DNA of 64,000 nucleotides from Undaria pinnatifida (Eukaryota > Sar > Phaeophyceae > Laminariales > Alariaceae), in the NCBI GenBank assembly GCA_012845835.1, contig JABAKD010000015.1, positions 10,478,845-10,542,844 on the forward strand, written 5' to 3'. Positions 31,801 to 43,980 of the stretch are shown in pieces. The notes below the pieces were generated by a model. That model was not told the DNA's origin. It ran no database searches and worked only from the letters and a program-made list of their open reading frames with translations. The first letter of the stretch is position 1. Each line of letters begins with the position of its first letter. The translations under genes were made by a program, and so were the position numbers.

Positions 31801-34800
31801 AAAACGGGCTCAAGACCATTCTACGTTAGATAGACACATAAAAACCCAAGAACCGTCAATAATAATACGGGAGGAAAACATTAAGACTAGAACCGTCGAA
31901 GTCGGTAGGTGAAAACAAGTGATCAAGAATCATCAAAGTCGGCCAGGCATCAAAACTCACCTAGCGCTCATGAGCGTGGACCGTATCGCGTCGAGACAAT
32001 CCATCGAAGGGGTACGTCGCGTACGTCCCCGGCGCCCCCGCTCTGGCCGAGCCACCGTGTCGACACCACCGACCCCGGAAGATACAAACTCGCGCGAAGC
32101 TGCGGACAAAATAATGTCGATTTTTCTCTTTCCTGTTTGTCCGGGTGGGCTATTGTTGCTGCCTTTTTTGTTTCCTCGGGAATCGTACTTGTCATAGTCA
32201 TGGAAGCCCCCTCCCCCCTCCCCTTGGCGGTTGGCACCGTCGGCAATTCTCCCGTTCTGGTTTTTGGCGGACCATCTTAGGTCTTTTATCCACCCTGGGT
32301 CCTTTCTCGAGCCTAAGGCATCAGCCGCCCTTAGGCCATTTGTCGCCCCTGCGTCATCGGTGCATTCTGTCCGCTTCAAAGCGGTCAAGAACGTGTTAGC
32401 CCCCCCCGAGCTACAGTCGTCGTGGCCGTCTCGTTCAACATCGGCCCGCTCCCTGGCTGTTGCCCGCCCTGCCACGGATCGCCGCCTCTCGGTTACCCGT
32501 GGACGCACTTCCACTACCCCCGAGCTTTTACTGTCCAAAATTTGGTGTTGATTTTTGCCAGCTTTATCCGGTTCAAACCCGGTACGCGCAGCAGCAGCGG
32601 GTGGAATAGCACCTGCCGTCGGGTCTCCCAGCTCTGAGCATATGTTTTCGCTGAAGACTCGGTAGGCCTCCATGTCGGCGGCTGACTTTACTTCTGCCGC
32701 GGTTAAGCTCGGACAGGACCACCTTCACGGCACGGACACAACAAGGCATTGACCAAGGGTGCGGGTAGCGGGGTTGCTTTTCGTCGGGCTTTCTTTTAAT
32801 CATGACGTCTTGCGATTTTCGGTTCCACCACGTGCACCGCGCCGCCATGGGTTGATTTGTGAAACCCGTGCCCAAGACCACGTCTACGGTAGACTGATTT
32901 TATGATAGCCCCCCCTCAAAAAACCAGCGATTTTTTTTTCTTTTTCTTTAACGAACGTTTCATGACTGCTCGACACGAGGAAGGATGAGAAGAAAACTAA
33001 GTTTTTCGCATATTTCCTTGTTTGCAAAGAACTATCGAACGATGACGTCGGGGTGGCAAGGGGCACCGTATTTCAGGAGACACGGCCGGGAGTTGGTTTC
33101 GAAACCGGCGATTTCGTTAAAGAAATGTTGGGGCTGCTACCGTAGAACCACTCGGTAGTAGGCGAGATGTTAATACATGCTGATACCCCCGTTTTTACTA
33201 CTGGGGTTTCACCACTCGCCCGACTGGCTCTCGACTGGCTCTGTATCTCAATAACATTAAAAATATGGAGGCTTTTGTTTTTGGCACGGGGTAGTTAACC
33301 ATTCCGTGGCGGCTCTTATACGCCAAACCAAAAAAACGGCTCGGAAGCTTGAAACCGCAAAGGGGTCGGGGGGTCACTCGCGCGAACAGCCCCGAGCCAC
33401 CGCTAAATGAGGCCCCACTAATGATGCCCCTGTCATCGACAACGGTCGCCAACGATATCTGTTGCGGCTCGATTTTGATCGAGGTGCATAGCCAAACGCG
33501 CGAATGGCCTACTACTGATATACTACGTGCTAATGGGGTGCTTCGAATAAGAATATAATACCGAAGTCTGTGTTATACTCATTAAACCGTCGTTGGTAAC
33601 CATATCATTGCAGTTCATCCATTGTCCGTACCGATCTTTAATCGCGGGAAGATACAAGCTCTGCGGTCACAAACCACGAGACAGAGGTACACATCACAAA
33701 TACAGTAAAAATGTTAAGCTATGCAGTTCCTAACGTACCGAATACGAAGAGCGGAACATGCAGAAGTTGGCAAACCAAACCAAAATCCAGGTGAGAGAAA
33801 CAGAGATTAACCAGGACTGGGAAGGGGAGACTATATCGCTAAATTTTAGATGGGCCACCTATTTTGTTTAACCTCAAACCTTGTTATTTTGAAGCCTCCA
33901 TTGCGCGCGGAGTGGGGGTGAATGTTTTAGTTATTCTACCTGTTCTTTAGCACCCCAAAGTTGGCTGGAACGAAGACGGGCTCGGAACGTTGAAACAGCA
34001 CGGGTGAACTCAGTGCCTGTCGACCGTGAATAAGAGCGTTTGGATAACCTGGTCCAAAGGGCAGCCTGCTTGACGTCTTAGGACATACGGGCATATTCTC
34101 GGGTTTATTGTTCATCTTCCGAATCACATTGACCTTGTCGTTTTTCTGATCGTGGGGAAAAGATATTTCTCCCCTTCGCCAGATACTTGTCGTTTTTCTG
34201 ATCGTGGGGAAAATATATTTCTCCCCTTCGCCAGATACACCTACCGCCCCTGCTGCAATACCCTGGGCATCTCGGCCACACGTTTGCCGTCTCTCTGCCT
34301 CACATTACACCAGCCGGGTTCCTGACCATTACCACCGCCTACAGTCGTCTCGGAAAACCCAATTATCCGACTGGGACCGTACCGTTCGACTAGCTCACGC
34401 AACCAACTGAATACAACAACGGAAAGAAAAACACACGAAATGCCGGCTTCCTGTAGAGCTTCCCCCCCACCGAAAGGAAAAAAGGGGGAGGGTGGGGCGT
34501 ATGGAAAGAGGAGGCGCAAACGTCTGGCGCAGTTGCCCAATTCAGCAATGGCTTTACGTCTGGCCACGTTCTCGACAAGAACCCCCGACCCACTCGCGTT
34601 CGGCGGGGGCTTGCTGACCCTCACGTGAAGTCCTCTCCAAAACTGACAAATAAAGAAGTTCTACGCTATGCTCGCTTTCAAGCTCTCTCATTCTGACCTG
34701 TATCCTAAAGCAAACATGTCACATTTTCTCTAGCAATACAAGCTTTGCCCGTTATTCCGTATGCGGTGGCCGTTACTGCATGTATGGACAAACCCATTGT

Positions 34801-37800
34801 GTGCTACTGATGTGTAGGCGTGCATGTCTTTACTCGAACCGTAATGTAAACGATACGGAGACTCGGGGGCGTTACCGACTATGACGCATATGTCATATAA
34901 TACATCACTCTGTTTCTCTTGTTGCGATTGATCTGAGTCCATCTACCAACTCGGGTGAGCGACGATGCCGGCCCTGAGTTTCTACTGATTTATTACTGAT
35001 ATGTAGACATGGATTTTATTGCTCGAACAGTAATATGTACCCGACATCGAGACGGGGGACCTTTATCTACTATGGTGCATGAAATAACACATCATATCAC
35101 TCTGTTTCTCTCTTCCTGACATGAGTCCATCTACCAGGCCGGGTGTGAAGCGATGCCGACCTAGGACTCCTTTAGAAGTCAGGGGCGTGGGTAGGCAGGT
35201 GTGCTATGCTCACCGTGTGGCAAAGACACAGCATACCATTAAGTGGTTTGTGCTTCAACGCTCTATTTGCCTCTCGACAGATTCGCACGTTTCCGAGCGG
35301 CTGATTTGGACGCGTTCGGTGTCGCCCATGTCAATTTCCCCAAAAGTTCATCCATTATCAGGCAATCCTTCCTACCATTATGGAGACTCAACAAGTCCCA
35401 TAATCGGCGCCTTCGGGCAAGGACTACTCGTAACTACTAGTCCGACTAGTATCTAGATAGGTGGTGAGTTAAAATCGTGCCGGCTCACAGCTCCACCTGT
35501 CTTCCTCTTGGTAGGTTCTCACATTTCCGAGCGACTGATGCGGACGCTTTCGGTGTCGCTCATGTCAATTTTTCCAAGAGTGTCCGCGGCTTTAAATCTT
35601 TGAGCTCCCACCTGCGGTGCACGTAGGTTATCGCAAAGTGTTGGAGGAAGAGTAGTGTTCAAAAACGGTGTTCACGTATAGAACTACTCCTGCATTTATT
35701 GCTTACCCTGCCTTTTGCCACAGCACAAGTACATATTTTACTTGCCACAGCAGAAATAAAATTAAACAAAAAGTTTCTCCGAGTATTTTCACGTGGGTTG
35801 TCCCAAATACGACGGTGAGAGCAGTTAAACGGGCTTACTTAGTTGAACGCTTCGATTGCAGGGAGTACCCCGGTTTGACTGCGCCCCGTGACACCTGGAT
35901 CTGACCGTTCTTATCTCCGCACCGCTCTTCTATCGGATTAACTAGGCTTTCGCATAGGGGTTACAAGGCGGGACAAGCCCATTTGGCCGCTTTTAATTCC
36001 CCAATACTCTAATCTAGGACGCTCTTAGACCGGGGTACCCGCTGTGTTTTGTTTTTCGATTATCTATCACGCCGCAAGTCATGGCGGGGGTGGAATCAAT
36101 CTCGGGGGTGGAACTAATTTTTCTGCGGCGACTCGCTCGAGATCTCCGTGAACAAATAAAAAATTCGAGGTTGGGTTCTGTAGGGTACGCACAAACCATA
36201 CTCGGGGTATTTACCCCGGGTATTACCCTACAAAGAACTTCTGTGAGTTCTGTAGGACATTCATACCCGTACCCGGAACTTCTGGAAGTTCTGTATGACA
36301 TTCATACCCGTATCCGGAACTTCTGGAAGTTCTGTACGCCAGTGCCACAAATACCCGGGGTACGAGTATGCCATTTTTATAACGTATGTGAGTTCTGTAC
36401 ACCCGTGCCACTATACCCGGAACTTCTGTGAGTTCTGTAACACTTCCGTACTGTACCCGGAATTTCTGTAAGTTCTGTAAGATCCCCATACCCTAATCCG
36501 GAACTTCTGTGACTTCTGTAAGACTGTGGCACAAACAATACCCGGGAAACCCACATGCATTAATTCAGGTTTAACAACCCAACGAGTGTATTATGCATTC
36601 TATTATGATGCCATATCTTGTCGTCAGTGAAACCAACCGAACAGCGAATGTAAAGCAGTAGCAGTACGTATCGTATATGATAGTAGCACCTACTGTAGGT
36701 CCTGTCCATGGTTCTTTCGTTTCTAACCCATGGGCACGTATTATGTTAACGAAGGACACTTTTGAACAAAAAATATTCTTTTTTGATGAATCGATTTGAA
36801 TTCGATTCGATTTGGTGGAAACATACCTGGTACGAACTTGGCGCCTATCGCGAAACCACGTATTGCGTATTGTCAATGTTTTTTCCTATCGGAATATTAC
36901 ATAGATCTGCCGTGACGGCGATGCAGCACCCATCGACGTTCAGAAGTATCTTCTGTGTTTTCGTAGTTTCGCTTCTTCTTTGTCGCGGCAGTTGGCTTAT
37001 CGAGCTGTGGTGGCAAAGATGGGCTTGCGACCGCCATTATTTGTTTTGAAGCGCCACAGCCGGGGTACACTATGTTGGTATGATCATAGCGAGGTATAGC
37101 CGTGAGCGCGGCTGTTGCACCGGTCGCCACTTGTTGAGGTTCACGATTTATCGCCTGTCTCGGTGGTGGTTTTGTCGATAATTCATAATTCCCTGAAAGG
37201 TACGACAGATTGCCTCGGGGACATCGGCCCAGTAAGAACAGGCCATCCATGCAAGTTAGATTAAATCCTCAACTTCAAATCGAATTCCCCCCCGAGGGGG
37301 TGTGCTTTTACCCGGGTATTACCCGTACCTGGAATATCTGTACGTTCTGTACGCCCGTGTCACAATACGCGGAACTTCTGGAAGTTCTGTAAGACGTTCG
37401 TACTCGTGCCCGAACTTCTGTTAGTTCTGTAGGACACTCATACCCGTACCCGGAACTTCTGTGAGTTCTGTACACCCCGTGCCACAATACCCGAGGTACG
37501 GGTACAGCACCTTCCGTACCCGCCCGGAACTTCTGTGAGTTCTGTACACCCGTGCCACAATACCCAGAACTTTTCTGGAGTCTGTACCACTTTCGTACCC
37601 GTACCCGAAACTTCTGGAAGTTCTGCAAGACTCCCATACCCTTACCCGGAACCCACAAACCCTACAGAACATAACCTTGGAAAAGTTGACGTACTTAGAA
37701 CAATTTTATAAATCAAATTCCAGCCCGATGAGCAATCTAATAACCCACAATAGGTGTATAGACAGAATGATATTGTTAAAACATCAACCATACTTGATGC

Positions 37801-40800
37801 AAGCAAATGCTACATGCCTGATTAACTGATAGCATGACGACAACCGTGCCGGACGTGTTCAGTGGCGGGTAATCACCATTGCACAGGGGTAACGCACATC
37901 CCAGACTAAAAGTACGCCGAGGAACAGCAGGGTAGCGCATAGCGCGGACTTCATTATAGTGATACCGTCAAGCATAAGCGATACCTGGTATTTAGTATTG
38001 GTTAGCTCTTGAGATGAGAACCGTAGTCGGTAAGAAGTATTCTAGCCAAAGGCGTTTCACCCCTATCGTAGAACGGGTCTCCGATTCAAAAATGAAACGT
38101 TCGTAAGAAATGAAGGGTCGGTTTTGCTCGAAAAATGCTCAACTCAATTTTCTGTGAGAAATCCACAGGCCAAACTGGCCAGCCGGCATTCCACGTGAAG
38201 GCATCTAGTCGGCTTTCGCCGCCTAGTGGCTAGCTATTTGTCGTGAAGTCCTGTCAACATGTGCTACCCATATCATCGTAGAAAGCGTCGCACCTGAATG
38301 TCGGCAAGTGTGAAGAGCATTAGCGTGCTGTCAGTGCTAGCTGTCACAACCAGCGGGGTATTGTCCACCACACAGAGGGTTGACACCGGGCTCCCGCAGT
38401 GTGCTTCCCACCTGAGAGAGGGGGCCGTGAGGTGCATAGCTTCCAGTTCACCTTTCACGGAATTCAACACGCTGTCGCGCATGTCGCGCACATGCAGAGC
38501 GCGAGAGAGGGAAAAGGGGGAGGCGCTGCATTAGACGCCGGGGTGTAAGCCAAGCCACAAAAACTCACCGAGAAGCTCCCTAAACGATAGTTTGCGCGAG
38601 GAGATTCACGCAAATATCTCGTTAGTGGCAGTTGGGTGTGTCCGGACTCGTGGACGTGAACGAAACCCTCAGCGTTTGATAGGGTTCCCCAGGCACCGTT
38701 ATCACGACCGCAAACCGCTTGCCGACGCCGATCGCGCGGCAGGAGAGCAGTCTCCCTTACTCGGATAGGTCGGGGCTGCAGATTTCCATCGCGACTTGTC
38801 AGTCAGCAAGAAAGAAGCACAGAGTACAACGAAAACAGCAGGGCGGCGCAGGTAGCCTTGCTCTGCAGCGAAGAAATAGGCGGTAATCGCAACCCCCCAC
38901 CGTGGCCGTGATATCAAATCACAGGCCAGATCCGCGTTGCACCGTTGTGGTAAGGGTGAGCGCTGACGGCTAGCCGGTGGTTATGCCGTACTCCCGACAA
39001 TGCCCGATGACATGCACTTATCAAAACAGCCGACGAAACAATTGTCGGTGTTTCATACCTGCCGCCTAAAGGAATGGCCGCGGCCGAGGGCGGGCAGCAG
39101 TCAAGGCCAGACCGACGATGTCTGGTGGTGCGCGGGTGGGCTCCGGGGTCGTTGTGCTGATGCCTGCGGGCAAGCCAGCCAGCCATTGCCTCCCTATTCA
39201 GAAATGGAGACAGGTGCGGCGGAAAATGTTTGTTAGAGACGCACTTCTCTCTATTATCTACTGAAGGCCCATGGACGCTTCCGTCTACTTCCTCCATGAG
39301 GTCACGGTGCGACGGGAGATATCGGTTGGAAAAACAGTTTTTTTGCTCCTTCCCATGGAAGTTTCCGTCTTCGTCCGTCTACTCCCAATGGAGCTTTTCA
39401 TGCACTTCCACGAAACATTATATTATGGGGGCCACGGTGCGGCGGGGCATATATACATATTAAAAACGAACCTCCATCTGCAGTACCTGCTTCCATGAAA
39501 GTTGACATCTACGTTTCATTTAGATACTTCTATGGAAGCTTCCACCGGCCTCGAATTATATCTACTTCCAAGGACGTATTGATCTTCATCAGTCCACTTC
39601 CATGGAATGTTCCACCCGCTTCCACGACAATCTAAGATAGCGTGGCGAACCCTTTTAGCGCGGGTCAACACCCAGGTAGAGTATTTTATTGCATGCTCAA
39701 CGGATGCAAGCATTAGTTCAGCCATACCTCCACTTTCAAACGACCGGCCGAACGGGCTACAATCTAACCGGCGACCACCCTGGTACAGAGGAAGCGCCTA
39801 AGACTGAGGCCATGGCAGTTGTGGTCACTTTTGAGTGTCGTTTTTCGGGGTCCCGGAGCCGTACTATATACGGGAGTGGCCACTTACCCATGGAGACACC
39901 TGTACCGGTCTCAGCCCACAAATTATGCCAGATAAAAGTACATAAAAGTACCAAAAATACTTCACTTTGTAAGGGTTCTATGTTGTTTCTTTTGTTTTGT
40001 GTGTTTTCTACGAATCACGAGAGGGCGTCGGCCGAACCCAACCCTAAGCCTAGCCCTAAGCCTAGCGCTAACCCTGACCCTAACCCTAACCCAGGCTAGG
40101 ACTCCTACCAAAGCGAGGCTTCGCCGCGCGTTTGGAAAATGTGAGGACAACGTGGCGGACCACCTCAAAAATCGAAATGTATTCGGTGCTCTGTTGGGTA
40201 TATGAGTTGTGGGTTGAGAACACTGCACAGGCAACTAACTGTATCTACGTGCTTTTTGGATTTCGCATACGGACACCGTCATGGAATCTCTAGTTTGATT
40301 GCGGCTACGTACATGTGACGAGTGTCTACGATAGAGGAAATACTCTTGGCTAAACTAATCTCTGCGATGACGGGACTCCGTAGCCCAAAATCGTTGGAAC
40401 GCTATATTTTTTGTTTGTACTAGTAGTGGTTTTGGTACCCAGCCCGTGTGTCTGTTCATGAAGTTGCACCTTCAGTTTACTCAAAAAATAGCTTTAAGGT
40501 GAGGTATTGAGCTCTTCAAGTGGTTAGGAGCAAATATGTCAGGAGACGGCGCCTTGGTTCCTTGACCGACGGCAAGTGTCCAATAATCTACCTTGACTGG
40601 TAACGCCAAACTACTAGGTTTCGCTGTGGAACGATTGGCTTGACACCCTTGACCGCTGGACGTTTTCCCTTGACTGACGGTCTCCTGACATATTTGGTTA
40701 TGAGCCTCAGAAAAAAAGTAACGCACCCCTACCCGTAGCATGTGTCAACGTAAAAATTCAACCCGTATTTGAGTGTGGCACCGCGCCGACTACGCGAGCC

Positions 40801-43800
40801 TGAACTAGTTGGATAAAATGCGGACACCTTTCCCTACCGCAGCTGTGACCCTCAACTCACTCGTCCACTCCCGCGGCAGCCGCCAACCCGCCAGCTGGCC
40901 AGACCTCCACCCAGCCCCCAGCGCTGCCAGCAACCACTACCAGCCCCTTATTTCGCCCGTTTCCTTTGTTACCGTCATCGCCACCAGCCGACCGCGGCGG
41001 CAATGACGCCTGATCCGCCGTCGACTGATTTGGTGTAGAACCCTTTTCTACGACGGACTGCTGTGGCAGAGATTCTTTGTGAGGCTTGAGGTCCCCAGGT
41101 ACCGCCGCCGTTGACGCCTCCACATCTCCTGTAGTACGTTTCGCTGGCGCCTCGTCTTCTGTAGGAAAACCGTTTGATTTCCGACGCCCGGCACTATCAG
41201 GTTGGGCTCGTGTTTGAGAGGATGTGTATCCGTCGACCATCCAGTGAAGGTGTAGTTCATACACAGGACTCATCGCTGTCAGCTGCTGCGAGCTCTCCGA
41301 CGATAGTTCTCGGCTGGACAGAAGTGCGCCTGGCCGTAGCCTGCAGGACCCTGCCTGATGGTGCTTAAAAACGAGGGGTGGTGGTGAGGATTCTCCCTTC
41401 GAACAGGTGCCGCTACCTTCGCCATTACCACCGTCACGGCCGTCTCCACGACCACCACCACTATCGTCACCACTATCATCACCACCATCGCCGCCACCGC
41501 CACCGCCGCCGCCACCACCACCACCACTACCAGCACCCGTACCACAACCGCCACCACCACCACCACCACCACCACCACCACCACCACCACCACTACCACC
41601 ACCACTACCATCACCACCACCACCACCACCACCACCACCACCACCACCGCCACCACCACCACCACCACCACCACCACCACCACCACCACCACCACCACTA
41701 CCACCACCACTACCACCACCACCACCACCACCACCACCACCACCACCACCACCACCACCACCACCACCACCACCACCATCACCACCACCACCACCACCAC
41801 CACCGACACCACCACCACCGCCTCCGCCCTGCTCGCCATCAGTTACATACAAATTACCAACATTATGCTCACCGCTCGCTGGCGTGTTGGTTGCAACTTT
41901 CAAGGCCAGCCCCGACCGCCGCCGCCGCGTACGACCATCTTCATCCCCCTTGTGCGTGTCCAACCCCTCCTTCCTCGCAGCAGCATCAGCAGAAGCAGCA
42001 GATGTCGCGAACGTGCCAGGCTTTCTAGGTCCCGCACCGACATCTGCAACCCAAAAAATGATGTCTCCACCAGAGTCGCTTGCGAAAAAACATGCACTTC
42101 CCGGCAGGAAAACAAGACCCAGGATGTCTGTATCGAGTTCGCAAATTCCGCCTTGAAATACCAGGTCCTAGTGGAGGGAGCGGGGGGGCGAGGGGCGCAC
42201 TCATTTGTTGCTTGCCTTAGCCATTTGACTTTTGACCATGCACCTCTTCCGGGAAGGAACACCATTCCAACTCTTGATGGAGACACCTTCAACATTTCGA
42301 CGCTCAGTCCTTTTTTTTCCATGTATTGCGTTCGTAATTTCATTTTGCTATTGATTTTCATCACCTTCTTGTACGGTGCACACATGATCGTGCAGACAGA
42401 CGCGTCCTACGATAGAGGTGAACCACTTTTTGCCTGAGGTTCATCAATTTTGAGAGCTTGAGCCCCTCTCCCAAAAACTGATTTGGGAAAAAAAAAAAAA
42501 AACTGCTACCGGTTGAAAAATCTCATGGCCTAGGTACAAAACGAGAATAATGCAAAAACAAAATGTCCGATTTTTGCGACGATTTTGTGTTAGAGAGCCC
42601 CGTCATTCAGAAAACGTTTTCGCCAAAAAACGGTATACCTTAATATAATTTCCGACGATTTTGGGGTTAACGACCCCCCTCGTCATTCAGAAAACGTTTT
42701 CACCAAAAAACGGTATACCTTAAGACCAAGGCTACGGTAGGGGGGGTACCCCCATTTTCACTGATGTGTTTGAGCCACTCGCACGAGTGGCTCTGTACCC
42801 TACGGATGAAGATGGTTTAGGCACTTGTTTTGGCGCAGCTTAGATCACCTTTGCATTGCGGATAAATTTCGTCAATGCAAAACATGAAGAAAACGTAATA
42901 TCGCACCAGAACAAAGGGGTTACTCGCGCGAGTGACCCCTGGCCACTGAAATAAAAGGCCCAAAAGGGGACCCCCCTACCGTAGCCTGGGTCTTAATACA
43001 GTTTACGACGATTTTGGGTTGAGGAGCTCCATCATTCAGAAAACGTTTCGCCAAAAAACGGTATACCTTAACACAATTTCCGACGATTTTGGGTTAAGGA
43101 GCCCCGTCATTCAGAAAACATTTTCGCCAGAAAGAGGTATACCTTAGTACAATTTCCTACGATTTCGGGTTAAGGAGCTCCGTCATTCAGAAAACTTTTT
43201 CGCCAAAAAATGGTATACCTTAATACATTTTAGGACCATTTTGGGTTAAGGAGGCCCCGTCATTCAAAAACCATTTCACACTAAAAGTGTTGCCTCTATC
43301 GCAGCACGCGTCGGCATCGCCATCATTTTGACACGATTCCTACGGTGTCGAGACGAAGACAGATGTGTCGGCTTTTCAACGACCAGGCAGACATCGCGTG
43401 CACCAGCCGCGAAGCGCCGTGAGGTGTTCAGCAAGTAGCATGGAAGGGGGAACCCGGGGGGGGGGGGGGGGGGGGTGTGCCCAATTTGTGCATGGCCGTA
43501 GTCGTATGACCATAGACCCTCGCATCCCTGCGATGCCGGGACGGAGCACGTCCGGTTTTCACTAACCAGGGGGTGGAGGGGGGGGAGCACGAAGCGTGCG
43601 CATGGCAACTTGACAATAAAACGGTGGTGGCGGCCTCATTATGCCGCGTGTAAGAACAGCGGTAGCAATCTATCAGATTGACGGAGATCCTTAACTGCGA
43701 AGCTGTGTAATGTCATTGGCATACCGTTTGTGGTTTGACAATATTATTCGTCACATGCCTAGGCCGTGGCATTTGTTCATCGGGTGCTCTTTTTTCTTTT

Positions 43801-43933
43801 ACGTTTTTGACCGGTGCTATGATAGGCGTACTGCAGCGCTTTAAGGCTCCTTAACCGTGCTTAACCCAAAAATCGTCCGAATTTCATTTTTGTTTTGCGG
43901 AAAGAAAAAATAGCAATAATAACAACAACAACG

Positions 43934-43980
<47 letters not shown>

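Noticed and set aside
31909-32637. Plus-strand frames opposite exon 13
   Set aside because: Antisense shadows of a low-complexity exon.
41378-42156. Plus-strand poly-Pro and poly-His frames
   Set aside because: Shadows of the minus-strand poly-Gly exon; the minus-strand frame has WD40 sequence on one side and phase-matched splice sites.
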